Part shown: one piece after another, positions 9,257-18,600 of the stretch
Position numbering within the stretch: the first letter of the stretch is position 1
Layout of the letters: the number at the start of each line of letters is the position of its first letter
Assembly (NCBI GenBank): GCA_030679035.1
Contig: JAUXTH010000151.1
Coordinates: 1 to 64,000, forward strand
Direction: 5' to 3'
Source of the DNA: Methylobacter sp.
GTDB lineage: Bacteria > Pseudomonadota > Gammaproteobacteria > Methylococcales > Methylomonadaceae
DNA length: 64,000 bases
Made by a program: the position numbers and the translations under genes
Notes under the pieces: generated by a model
Seen by the model: only the letters and a program-made list of their open reading frames with translations
Databases searched by the model: none
What the model was told of the DNA's origin: nothing

Positions 9257-9845
9257 AGAAATCCTCTAAATTGCCAACAACATTCAAAAAGACATCAATC
9301 TCAGATGCATCGAGTGCAGCTAATCTTGCTGCAAATTCAGGCGAAAACCTGGGCTCAAAACAGATAACACCGGCATTGGCGATCCGGCGAATCAGCTCAA
9401 TGTCCATATTTGAAAGGGACTTTGCCATGCTGCTATTGATGCCAAAAATGGCTTGTGCCGCCGATGTATCAAGTCTTGACAGCTCCCGGGCCTTGATTAG
9501 CAACTCAAGGGTTAGGTCCGATATGTCACCGCAGGATCTTGTCTGACGCGCGGAAAGTTTGTCTAAATAATCACTTGATTGATCACAGGCGGCTCGATAT
9601 GAAATGAGGTGCTCATCTTTGAGATTGATTAATCTCAGCTTATTATTTAGGGCATGACTGCCGAACTCGATGACAATGGGAAAAATAAAATCCTGAAAAA
9701 AAAGTGGCGATACATTTGAAACGCCATCAAAGTCAACTAAACATTTATCTCCTGAATTAATCAGTTTTTCTGTAATGATTTTGGAAAGCCGGGTGCCTTG
9801 ATTATTCAAGATGTCACTCTTGAAAAGTTCTTTTAACGAAATCAT
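9237..9845 (-). CDS. Fusion: N-terminal STAS-like (DUF4325-type) domain + C-terminal FlhD-like domain
   Basis: N-term KCLVDFDGVSNVSPLFFQDFIFP resembles STAS-like DUF4325; C-term LLIKARELSRLDTSAAQAIFGINSSMAKSLSNMDIELIRRIANAGVICFEPRF resembles FlhD (LLLAQRL…[40 protein letters not shown]); overlaps the FlhC gene. Confidence 0.7.
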   Translation of the reverse strand: MISLKELFKSDILNNQGTRLSKIITEKLINSGDKCLVDFDGVSNVSPLFFQDFIFPIVIEFGSHALNNKLRLINLKDEHLISYRAACDQSSDYLDKLSARQTRSCGDISDLTLELLIKARELSRLDTSAAQAIFGINSSMAKSLSNMDIELIRRIANAGVICFEPRFSPEFAARLAALDASEIDVFLNVVGNLEDFYESGYA

Positions 9846-10480
9846 AAGTCATCCTTGCTCAAGGTAGTTTCGATGTGTGGCTTTTTCTTTCTTTTCATCC
9901 CGTGCATCCGTGGCCGCAATCGCAATTGCTTCCATTTTTGTCGGCCTATAGAGTCGGTAGTAGCGTCACATAGCGGGCAGAACTTGTATGGGTCTGGAAA
10001 TTCTCTGATAGCGACATACGATGAATGACATCGACTGCACGTCATTCCACAGAGGTATGACATACTAATTTGCTGGCTTATATGCCAAGCTCTATTGATG
10101 TTTAAGATTTTTGGTTTGTCCATCAATGTCTGTTCGTAAATGCTGTAGGCAGCCAGATAGATTTCCCCTTTGCTCGTTGATGTGATCGAGGTATTTTGGG
10201 AAAGTTTCTGAAAAACATTGAAATAAATGGAGGCGTGCAGGCAGTTCTCGGGTGACTTGGAAATCCAGTCCGGATCGTAGGGTAGTAAACCGGCATTAGG
10301 CCCATGACCATGAATTTCTTTATGAAACTGGAGCGCTGATGCCTTGGAGATTTGGCATACCGCTCTGACTATAGAGGGACGACCTCCTTTTTCTATAATG
10401 CCTTTAGCCAGATCTAATTTTCTTTGTAGTCCCAAAATGTCGCTCTCTTTTGGTGTTAGTCGCAGATGTGATTCCGTCAT
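9842..10480 (-). CDS. FlhC-family transcriptional activator, copy 1
   Basis: FlhC-like layout with CSRCHSSYVAIREFPDPYKFCPLC zinc motif; 4-nt overlap with the STAS-FlhD fusion. Confidence 0.8.
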   Translation of the reverse strand: MTESHLRLTPKESDILGLQRKLDLAKGIIEKGGRPSIVRAVCQISKASALQFHKEIHGHGPNAGLLPYDPDWISKSPENCLHASIYFNVFQKLSQNTSITSTSKGEIYLAAYSIYEQTLMDKPKILNINRAWHISQQISMSYLCGMTCSRCHSSYVAIREFPDPYKFCPLCDATTDSIGRQKWKQLRLRPRMHGMKRKKKPHIETTLSKDDL

Positions 10481-10495
10481 CTTGCCAAGCTCCCT

Positions 10496-10768
10496 TTAGG
10501 CATATGCCGTCACCGGCAATAAAGCGGCAAGAATGTTGGGTGGAGTGGTTGTTGGTGTCGCTGTGACCGGTAATATCGTAAATACAGCTCTACCGCACTC
10601 CGCCAGTTCCTTTAGTTCTTCAAGCGACATGCATGACATTCTCTGGATTTCCACAGCATTCAGATTGAATTTCCAAATAGCATCCATAGGATGATGCCGA
10701 GCACACTCACGAACCACCATCAAAAACTGGAAGTTGAGATTTTTTAGGTCGTCGTTAACAAGATTCAT
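10496..10768 (-). CDS. FlhD-like small protein
   Basis: NLNFQFLMVVRECARHHPMDAIWKFNLNAVEIQRMSCMSLEELKELAECGRAVFTI has FlhD-like layout; immediately upstream of flhC-like gene. Confidence 0.6.
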   Translation of the reverse strand: MNLVNDDLKNLNFQFLMVVRECARHHPMDAIWKFNLNAVEIQRMSCMSLEELKELAECGRAVFTILPVTATPTTTPPNILAALLPVTAYA

Positions 10769-11015
10769 ACTGATTTATATCTAGGTATTGGGGTGGTTGA
10801 ATTTTGAATGGGATTAAATAAAAGTCATAGCTCGAAAGATTACAAAAAAACGAACATACCTGCGCAACCCTTGCTCTGCATGGCTTGTAAATTACTCACA
10901 AGAGTATTTTACGGATAACAAAAATAACGCAAGGGGGTAAACGGGCGAAAAACGATATTTTTTTGAGGTTTTTAGAAAAAATTTAAGGACTAAACCTGGG
11001 TCTGCGTTTCGAAAT

Positions 11016-11056
11016 CAAAAGAGGCCGAAAAACCGCGTCTTTCACCCCGATGTAAA
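11016..11056 (+). promoter_or_regulatory. Conserved tra-operon upstream motif, copy 1
   Basis: CAAAAGAGGCCGAAAAACCGCGTCTTTCACCCCGATGTAAA; 36/40 identical to copy 2 upstream of slt-traLEKBV. Confidence 0.75.
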
Positions 11057-11109
11057 AGATTTTTTTCTTGTAAGATTTTCATCACGCCGTCAACCGCGAG
11101 GAAAAATTT

Positions 11110-11175
11110 ATGAGAAAAGTAGTTGCCATTTGTTTATGCGCAGCATTTGCCGCACAAATCCCATCTTCAAAATAA
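11110..11175 (+). CDS. Possible 21-aa leader/secreted micropeptide MRKVVAICLCAAFAAQIPSSK
   Basis: Short ATG…TAA ORF between the regulatory motif and terD; positively charged n-region plus hydrophobic core. Confidence 0.3.
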   Translation: MRKVVAICLCAAFAAQIPSSK

Positions 11176-11202
11176 TTCATAACCACATAACGGAAAAAAA
11201 CC

Positions 11203-11778
11203 ATGGCAATACTATTGATTAAAGGCGGTAACATCAGCCTGACTAAAACCGATCCATTCTTAAAAAACATCATTGTTGGGCTGGGATGGGATGTTAGAGA
11301 AACCGACAGCGAAAGCTTCGATCTCGACACATCCATATTGATGATCCAATCGGACGGAAAAGCGCGATCAGACCGTGATTTCATTTACTACCATCAAAAG
11401 GATTCTGCTTGTGGCGCCGTGCATCATACCGGTGACAACAGAACCGGAGCGGGGGATGGTGACGACGAGTCGATTCATGTGTTTCTCGACAGAGTGCCGG
11501 CAGAAATCCACAAGCTGATTGTTTGTGTGTCTATTTACGAAGCCGACAAAAAGAAACAAAACTTCGGTCAAGTCTTGAGTGCCTTTATACGACTGGTTAA
11601 TAAAGAGACTCAGCAAGAGGTCACACGGTATGACCTGAGCGAAAATGCCTCCATGCATACAGCCATGATATTCGGTGAGATCTACCGTTATGACGGCGAG
11701 TGGAAATTTAAAGCGGTAGGACAAGGTTTTCAAGGCGGCCTTGCAGAATTAGTCAGACTGCACGGTATCAATGCATGA
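11203..11778 (+). CDS. terD: TerD-family protein
   Basis: Typical GLGWDVRETDSESFDLDTSILMI…, HHTGDNRTGAGDGDDESIHVFLDRVP motifs. Confidence 0.9.
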   Translation: MAILLIKGGNISLTKTDPFLKNIIVGLGWDVRETDSESFDLDTSILMIQSDGKARSDRDFIYYHQKDSACGAVHHTGDNRTGAGDGDDESIHVFLDRVPAEIHKLIVCVSIYEADKKKQNFGQVLSAFIRLVNKETQQEVTRYDLSENASMHTAMIFGEIYRYDGEWKFKAVGQGFQGGLAELVRLHGINA

Positions 11779-12077
11779 ATTCATTAACACCTCTCAAACT
11801 AATTTTAGTTTTGTTCGCCTGTGGCCTCAGTGGCGCTTTAGGCGGTTATTACGCAGCCTCTTTTTCGCCAATCCCCGCACAAATCGCTGTGGTGGATGTT
11901 AGCGCTTTGGTTATGAAAGCCGTCGAAAAAAATGCAACCCAGACGGAAGATGATGCCAAGGCATTAACTGCACGAGTCAAGGCAACGACCGATAAATTGG
12001 TTCAACGGGGCATTGTCGTACTGGATGCCCAATCCGTTCTTAATGCACCTGAGGAAGCTTATGTCAGCATTGAATGA
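11775..12077 (+). CDS. trbI: F-type conjugative transfer protein TrbI
   Basis: Small inner-membrane protein with IAVVDVSALV…; position before the S26 peptidase and TrbC/TraW. Confidence 0.75.
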   Translation: MNSLTPLKLILVLFACGLSGALGGYYAASFSPIPAQIAVVDVSALVMKAVEKNATQTEDDAKALTARVKATTDKLVQRGIVVLDAQSVLNAPEEAYVSIE

Positions 12078-12618
12078 CCATCAATTTTTAACGTTTGATC
12101 TTTTTATTGAAAGAAGCAAATCCTTTAGCCCTATTCTGGTTAAACATCTCAAGTCCCATGCTATTACCTGGGCGCTACTGGCTTCACTTTACGGAGTTGT
12201 TCACGCCAATTACCGGCTGGCTATCAATCAAACACCAAGCCTCCCTTACACACTGTTTCTGATTTGTCTCAATGACACCGTGGAAACAGGCGGATTCATA
12301 GCGTTCAAATGGCACAATGGCGCTCCCTATCCAGAGGGATACACGTTCACAAAGCGACTACTCGCAGGCCCAGGCGATGTTGTGACCAAAAAGGGGCGTG
12401 ACTTTGTGGTGGGCGAACGAACGCTAGTGGGAAAGGACGTCGGGTTAAGCCTGAAAAAACTATTCCCAAACGATGAGCTGCGGGAAGGCAAGAACACCCT
12501 TCAGCTCAATAAATACTTTGTCGCCGGCGACCATGAATACAGCCTGGATTCGCGTTACAACCTACTCGGGTTGGTGGATAAAAAAGATGTCATTGGCCGT
12601 GCGTACCCGATTTTCTAG
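12061..12618 (+). CDS. S26-family signal peptidase of the conjugation system (TraF/TrhF-like)
   Basis: S26-like LLAGPGDVV, YFVAGDHEYSLDSRYNLLGLV; start set to MSALNDH at 12061. Confidence 0.8.
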   Translation: MSALNDHQFLTFDLFIERSKSFSPILVKHLKSHAITWALLASLYGVVHANYRLAINQTPSLPYTLFLICLNDTVETGGFIAFKWHNGAPYPEGYTFTKRLLAGPGDVVTKKGRDFVVGERTLVGKDVGLSLKKLFPNDELREGKNTLQLNKYFVAGDHEYSLDSRYNLLGLVDKKDVIGRAYPIF

Positions 12619-13765
12619 TCGCCTCTTCGCAGTATTGATACTGCACCTGTCGTCCTCAATCGCAAGTGCGGGCGAGGACGATTTTTTTATCAAAGAGATC
12701 ATGAAAGAACAGCAACCGAACATGAATCGTCAGCTACCGGATTGGCTCAAAACCAAACCGGCGACACTCAGCCCTGTTTTTGAGCAATTATTGAAAGAGG
12801 GGAATAACGGTCCTCACGTCAATGCAAACGATGCAGACATGGAAAAATTACGCAGCTCGGAAAAACCGATACAAGGGCGATGGATATTTGTGTCAATGAG
12901 TATGCCGGCGCAGGAACTTAAAGCCGCTGCAGAAGAAGCTTCGGCTACAAAGTCCTCGCTGGTGTTCCGTGGCGTAGAAAAGGGGAACGATACAGGCACC
13001 ATTACACGCAGGCTGTATGCAACCGTGAAAGACATTAAACCGATACCCGGCGCAGTAATAGATCCCCTATTATTCACCCGATTCAATGTGCAAGCGGTAC
13101 CGACCATGATTGAGACCAATGCTGATGGTGAAACACGCACTGCTCGCGGGTTACCCGGATTTGCATGGATGTCCAAACAGGATGCCGGTGATCTCGGTCA
13201 AAGAGGTCCGGTGTTTGATATTGCCGAACCCGACATGATTGAAGAGATGCAACGGCGCATGACCGAATTCGACTGGGAAAAAGAAAAGAAACATGCGCTC
13301 GATAATTTCTGGGCGCAGCAAAAGGACTCAGTTAATCTTCCGGTTGCCGAGAAAAACCGTGAGCGTCGTATTGATACATCGATCGTTTCAACGCAGGACA
13401 TTTTTCATCCTGACGGTAGATTAATTATTAAAAAAGGGCAGACGATTAATCCACAAGCCCTGATGCCCATGCGTCACGCCTATATTCTGTTTGACGCCAC
13501 AAACAAAAAGCAGGTTGAAATCGCAAAAAAAATCGGCGACGAAATGTTGGTAAAGCAAAAACCGGTAGTTTACTTATTTTCCAAAATGAACACCGAGAAC
13601 GGATGGGATCATTACAACCAGACGACAGCGTTGATGAACGCCCCCATTTACAAACTCAACAAAACCATCATTGAACGATTCCGGATTCAGTCGTTGCCCT
13701 CGGTTGTTGAAGGACAAGGCGATACTATCCTGGTAAGGGAAATTGACGTAAGGGTGTTGAACTGA
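12587..13765 (+). CDS. TrbC-TraW fusion (pilin assembly / pilus assembly protein)
   Basis: TrbC-like WIFVSMSMPAQELK…DPLLFTRFNVQAVPT, followed by a TraW-like domain (DIFHPDGRLIIKKGQTINPQ…); start at 12587 overlaps the upstream gene. Confidence 0.8.
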   Translation: MSLAVRTRFSSRLFAVLILHLSSSIASAGEDDFFIKEIMKEQQPNMNRQLPDWLKTKPATLSPVFEQLLKEGNNGPHVNANDADMEKLRSSEKPIQGRWIFVSMSMPAQELKAAAEEASATKSSLVFRGVEKGNDTGTITRRLYATVKDIKPIPGAVIDPLLFTRFNVQAVPTMIETNADGETRTARGLPGFAWMSKQDAGDLGQRGPVFDIAEPDMIEEMQRRMTEFDWEKEKKHALDNFWAQQKDSVNLPVAEKNRERRIDTSIVSTQDIFHPDGRLIIKKGQTINPQALMPMRHAYILFDATNKKQVEIAKKIGDEMLVKQKPVVYLFSKMNTENGWDHYNQTTALMNAPIYKLNKTIIERFRIQSLPSVVEGQGDTILVREIDVRVLN

Positions 13766-14892
13766 TGCGAATTATTTTTACCCTTATCGTGTGTGTCTCG
13801 TCCCTGGTTTTTCAAACGACGCCATTAGCGCAAGACGTCGCCACCGCTGAAACCACGCAAAATATCGACGTTACCAAACTGCTTTGCCCGGATGCCGACT
13901 TTTGGGGAAAGAAAATGCTCACCGGTGTTTGTTGGTCATGTTTGTTTCCTGTTCGCTTGATGGGGTTCACTATTTTTGATGAGGGCGACGATTTACCAGA
14001 CGGAGCTACAAAAAAAGCGTTTTGTGCATGCAGTGGTGACGAAGGGCTTCCTACGTTCGGTATAACGGGAGGTGCCTGGCTGCCGGCCAGACTGATTGAG
14101 GTTGTCAGAAAACCGTATTGCTCACCAATACTCGGCGGAACATCATTTAACAGTGGCGTCCGTTTATGGGGAGGACACAAGGAGGTAGAGGGGGATGGCA
14201 CCGACAAAACGTACTACAACTATCATTATTGGGCTTTCCCTCTGTATGCGATTTTGCAATTATTTGTTCAAAACAACTGCAACGCCGGAGGACTTCGTAA
14301 TCTGGATATGATGTACATGTCCGAATTGGATCCGACCTGGAACGTCGACGAACTTGCATTCTTCATGAATCCCGAAGCCGTTGTATTCGCCAACCCATTG
14401 GCCGTTGCCGCCTGCACTGTTGATTGTGCTACTACGACGGTTTCCATGCCCATGACATCGCTATTTTGGTGCGCAGGATGCTGGGGCAATCTGTATCCAT
14501 TTACTGGAAATATTGCATCAGACGCATCAGCGCCCCGTGATACCAGTCTTTTAACAGCAAGGGTTCTGGCCTCACTCCATCGCAAGGCCTTAGCCCACAA
14601 AACCTATGGGGATGATGCGCTGTGCGGAGGGAAGATCTACCCGATGATCCCCAAGCAGCAGTACAAGCTGAGCACCTTGTTTCCTTTAGCAGAAGCTAAT
14701 GCGGAGGAACTTGAAAGCACAGATGCCAATGGAGTGAAGCACACAAAAATCCTTGACAACTGCTGTCACTGGATAGGTGAATCGACTTTCAAATGGGGTG
14801 AACATCGCACTATCCCAGGCACGGGCGAAGACTATGTTTACCTGATCTGGCGTTACACGGAATGCTGTCTTACCGGCGATAACGATCATTAA
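13765..14892 (+). CDS. traU: Conjugal transfer protein TraU
   Basis: Cys-rich TraU pattern (LTGVCWSCLFPVRLMGF, YWAFPLYAILQLF, ELDPTWNVDELAFFMNPEAVVFANP). Confidence 0.93.
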   Translation: MRIIFTLIVCVSSLVFQTTPLAQDVATAETTQNIDVTKLLCPDADFWGKKMLTGVCWSCLFPVRLMGFTIFDEGDDLPDGATKKAFCACSGDEGLPTFGITGGAWLPARLIEVVRKPYCSPILGGTSFNSGVRLWGGHKEVEGDGTDKTYYNYHYWAFPLYAILQLFVQNNCNAGGLRNLDMMYMSELDPTWNVDELAFFMNPEAVVFANPLAVAACTVDCATTTVSMPMTSLFWCAGCWGNLYPFTGNIASDASAPRDTSLLTARVLASLHRKALAHKTYGDDALCGGKIYPMIPKQQYKLSTLFPLAEANAEELESTDANGVKHTKILDNCCHWIGESTFKWGEHRTIPGTGEDYVYLIWRYTECCLTGDNDH

Positions 14893-14912
14893 AAAGAAGT
14901 TTGAGTCCAATA

Positions 14913-17717
14913 ATGCGATTTATTACCAAACCCATTGCCTGGGCTCTGATTGTTTGTCTGACGCATAACCCGGTTGCGGCGGTTTATATGATGACGGGTC
15001 TGCTGTTCTTTAAGCCATTTCCTGCATTTGCTGACGCATTTCTTGATCAAGCCGCCGAAGGCCAAACCTTCGGTACGGGTTTAATGACGGGCTATAGTAT
15101 CCCCAGTGTAAACAGTTCGACTGGGGAGATGACGCTCACGAACGGCGCGGTTGCTGGCCAAAAAGTGCAGCAGAACGAGCTGTTTCAGGAAATACAGCCG
15201 GGTTCAATGGATGGTATTTCAGCATCCTATGGGGACGCCGCCACATTGGGTACGCAGGTAAATAACGATCTCGGATCACTCACGACCGGCACGTCGACAC
15301 ATGCCTACGCCTATCAAACCCTGATGGGCGCTAATACAGCGATGCCTAATATGTACAACGATCCAATATGGAAAACATCGGACGACATCTATAGCCTGAA
15401 ATCGCCATTAATCAATGACCTGTTTAATGGGTGTGACAAGCAAACGAGCTATTCCGATACATCCTGCCCGATCCACATGGAGGATCTGAAGACCTGCAAG
15501 AAAACATTCAAAACCGAGTCGTGCAAAGTTAATAGGGTGATTACGCCGATCCCTGATACATCAAAACCCGTGCAAAAAGTATCGGTATCCAACGCAAGCG
15601 AAGTGTTCTTCAATGACACGGCATTGCCGGATGAGATCAGCATGCAAGTCGGGAATCCATGGAATGGATGGAATCAAGGAGATGGGTGCTGGTATGAAAG
15701 TTACACACTGACAATAAATGTTGTCGACGCCAAGCGATTGATTAGCGCAAAATTGGCCCAGGTGATAGGCGACGGCGGCGCACAAGTTATTATTGACGGC
15801 ACTGTCATTTGGAACTTGGCCGGCGGCGGTTGTTTAGATATTGACCCCTGGTCGTTTTCCCCAAACATTGATATTTTGCCGTACCTAACACCTGGGCAGC
15901 ATACTATTACATTTACGATCTTTTCTGATGACGATTCAACGCCTGACGGTGGCTCTTATTTTACGATTAAGAAAAAACCGGATTTTGAAGAAAGCTTTAT
16001 TGATTATCCGGCTGGCTGTCGTGCCCGCCTCTTTGCCAACGGGCCACCAACCGGCACGACGCCGTCCTTTATTTCAAGTGGTTCGTTAAATGATCAAGCC
16101 TCAACAGATTGGTGGAAGTGTACGGATGCGGCCAATTCAAGAACATTTGGTTCTATAACGATTACGCCAGATCCATACGCGCAATATTTGCAACCGATCT
16201 TGCCAGATCCTCCGGCGTCACCGCCGGCACCCATTTGTTATGCTGCAGAAACTCGTGTCCCAGGGCATATAACGTTACCGTGCTTTACCGACAAGGACGG
16301 TTACCAGGTTTGTCCTCAGTACGATTTCAATCTGGACGAACACACAAATTGCGATGAATTAACCTCAAATCCACAGTGCGGGTACGTTGGGGAAACGTGT
16401 GCGGCTGGCGCCGTGAGTCCGGTAACCGGGGTTTGCCAGGAATTTATTGTTACCTATGACTGCGGCACCGATCGTGCGGCAAGTTGCGATCAGGTAAACG
16501 ATGGTGAAAAAACCATCTGCGATAGCGGTATTCGTTGCATGGGAGGGGAATGCATCGATCAAAAAATAGAGTCGAACAAGGATTTTATTCGGGCCGCCAC
16601 CGCATTACAAACGCTCAATCAGGCACAACAAAGCAACGGTTGCGATCCATCCACTGGCGATTGCGCTTTGTTTGCCGGCGAGCCCATGGAGTGTCAAATG
16701 GCGGATCTATCCATCTTGGGGCAGGTCGATTGTTGCAACATGCCGATCCAAGGCAGTTGGATCGATTACATGTGGTTGGCAACTAATACCTGGGAGCTGG
16801 CCGATACCTCTGTGGAAGCTTATTCCATCGCACAAAACGGAGCTGTTCTTACAGATATGGTTGGCGCATGGAATATGGTATCTAGCGGTTCCGTGCTTCA
16901 GGCGCCTATTGGCGTTATCACGGATACCTGGAGCGCCGTCACCGAGCCGTTTACATCCATGTATGATTCTGTAGCATCGATGCTTGGCGAGGAAATTGGC
17001 ACAAATTTAGGCATAGAAGCTGCAAAACAACAAGTTGTGCAGTGGATGGGGGAATGGGTTGCGTCCATATTTGGTGATGCGGCAGCATCGACATTGTTGG
17101 CAGCCACATCAACTACTGTGGGGACAGTTACGACAACCACGTATTCAATGGCCGGATCAATGCTGTCTTCAATTATCACAGTAGTCGGCATTATTTATGC
17201 GATTTATCAGATCGCAAAAATGGTTGTGCAGCTGATTTTTGCCTGCACTGAGGAAGAAGTTAAGCTAAACATGCTCAAGCAGCAACGGTTATGCACCTCG
17301 GCCAGCGAAATTGGTGACTACTGCTCATCTGAAACACTCTTTGGTTGCGTTGCCAGAAAAGAAGCGTATTGCTGTTTTAGCAGTCCATTTTCCAGGATAT
17401 TTCAACAACAAGCGAGGCCACAGCTGGGCATAACGTTCGGCGACCCTAAAGCGCCGACATGCGAAGGGCTTCCTATTAATAAAATATCCCAGTTGGATTT
17501 TGACAAAATGGATTTCAGTGAATGGATCAATATGATGAAAATTTCAAATCTATTGCCCGTCGACAGCCTGACAGCCGACTCAATGTACGATAAAGCCAAC
17601 GTTACCAAAGGCAAACTACCTAACACTCAAAATACTAACACTCAAGATCGTTTAAATACTCAAACGCAAGGCAGTGATATTGATTCTATCAGACAGCATT
17701 TCTTGGACAATCTTTAA
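14913..17717 (+). CDS. traN: Conjugal transfer mating-pair stabilisation protein TraN
   Basis: Large Cys-rich secreted protein after traU; C-terminal CTEEEVKLNMLKQQRLC…CCFSSPFSRIFQQQARPQLG. Confidence 0.93.
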   Translation: MRFITKPIAWALIVCLTHNPVAAVYMMTGLLFFKPFPAFADAFLDQAAEGQTFGTGLMTGYSIPSVNSSTGEMTLTNGAVAGQKVQQNELFQEIQPGSMDGISASYGDAATLGTQVNNDLGSLTTGTSTHAYAYQTLMGANTAMPNMYNDPIWKTSDDIYSLKSPLINDLFNGCDKQTSYSDTSCPIHMEDLKTCKKTFKTESCKVNRVITPIPDTSKPVQKVSVSNASEVFFNDTALPDEISMQVGNPWNGWNQGDGCWYESYTLTINVVDAKRLISAKLAQVIGDGGAQVIIDGTVIWNLAGGGCLDIDPWSFSPNIDILPYLTPGQHTITFTIFSDDDSTPDGGSYFTIKKKPDFEESFIDYPAGCRARLFANGPPTGTTPSFISSGSLNDQASTDWWKCTDAANSRTFGSITITPDPYAQYLQPILPDPPASPPAPICYAAETRVPGHITLPCFTDKDGYQVCPQYDFNLDEHTNCDELTSNPQCGYVGETCAAGAVSPVTGVCQEFIVTYDCGTDRAASCDQVNDGEKTICDSGIRCMGGECIDQKIESNKDFIRAATALQTLNQAQQSNGCDPSTGDCALFAGEPMECQMADLSILGQVDCCNMPIQGSWIDYMWLATNTWELADTSVEAYSIAQNGAVLTDMVGAWNMVSSGSVLQAPIGVITDTWSAVTEPFTSMYDSVASMLGEEIGTNLGIEAAKQQVVQWMGEWVASIFGDAAASTLLAATSTTVGTVTTTTYSMAGSMLSSIITVVGIIYAIYQIAKMVVQLIFACTEEEVKLNMLKQQRLCTSASEIGDYCSSETLFGCVARKEAYCCFSSPFSRIFQQQARPQLGITFGDPKAPTCEGLPINKISQLDFDKMDFSEWINMMKISNLLPVDSLTADSMYDKANVTKGKLPNTQNTNTQDRLNTQTQGSDIDSIRQHFLDNL

Positions 17718-17759
17718 CATTGATCAAAGATTAGCCATTTTAAAAGTCCGTAGTAAGGT

Positions 17760-18345
17760 TAAAAACACCGCCTTTTAGGCGGTCAGATTTATCTATGATT
17801 TTTTGACGTATGATATTGCTCTGAACTGAAAAGTAGGGGTCTTATGGATTACCGTTATGGAAGTCATACTGTTTTTAAAATTCAATATCATTTTGTGTTT
17901 GTCACAAAGTATCGATACAAGGTGTTGAAAGGTGACGTTGGTTTGAAAGTTCGTGAACTGATTAGGCCAACTTGTGAAGCCTTTGAGATAGAAATTCTGA
18001 AAGGTGTTGTCAGTCAGGATCATATCCATATTTTGGTTTCTGCGCCACCCAATCTCGCGCCGAGCGAAATCATGAGACGGATTAAAGGAAGAGGTTCGAT
18101 GAAGCTGTTCGAGAGTTTTCCAGATTTGAAAAAAACGCTACTGGGGACGTCATTTCTGGGCACGGGGTTACTTTTGCGTGACTTCTGGTGAATTGACAGA
18201 TGAAATGATAAAAAATTATCTGGGACATCATTTTGAACCCAAAGGTGATGATAATTTTAGGACAGAAACATGAACGGGTCTTATGACCCGTATCCGGACT
18301 TTAGTCCATTATACGAACCCACCAGCTTTAGCTGGTAGTTGTTCA
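17760..18345 (+). mobile_element. IS200/IS605-like element, TnpA only
   Basis: Y1-transposase ORF flanked by short hairpins (CCGCCTTTTAGGCGG on the left; ACGGGTCTTATGACCCGT, GGACTTTAGTCC and ACCAGCTTTAGCTGGT on the right); ends approximate. Confidence 0.7.
17844..18271 (+). pseudogene. tnpA: IS200/IS605 TnpA transposase, frameshifted at an A7 run
   Basis: MDYRYGSHTVFKIQYHFVFVTKYRYKVL…DHIHILVSAPP; at ttgAAAAAAAcgc the +1 frame gives KKRYWGRHFWARGYFCVTSGELTDEMIKNYLGHH…. Confidence 0.8.
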
Positions 18346-18573
18346 GTTAAACTCAGGTTGACTCAATGATTGCTGTGCGGATGTGCGTTACGGGTCATTG
18401 TCAGTCCGAGATTGAGATCAAAAACGTTATGGAAGATAACGATAGAATTCAAAGAAAGGCGGCTCACTACACCGTGAAGCGCATAGAGAAAGTGATTGGC
18501 CAGTTCTTAGTCAATTTAACGTCTGCCCAGATAAGGCAGGCGTTCAGAAGGAAATTTGACAAATTGAATACAG

Positions 18574-18600
18574 GGTTATCCACAGAAAATGTGGATAACC
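18574..18600. repeat. Perfect palindrome containing two inverted consensus DnaA boxes
   Basis: GGTTATCCACA-GAAAA-TGTGGATAACC; TTATCCACA at 18576-18584 and its complement at 18590-18598. Confidence 0.7.

Noticed and set aside
11203-11778. Tellurite resistance operon
   Set aside because: Only a single TerD homologue; no other ter genes, so resistance is not supported
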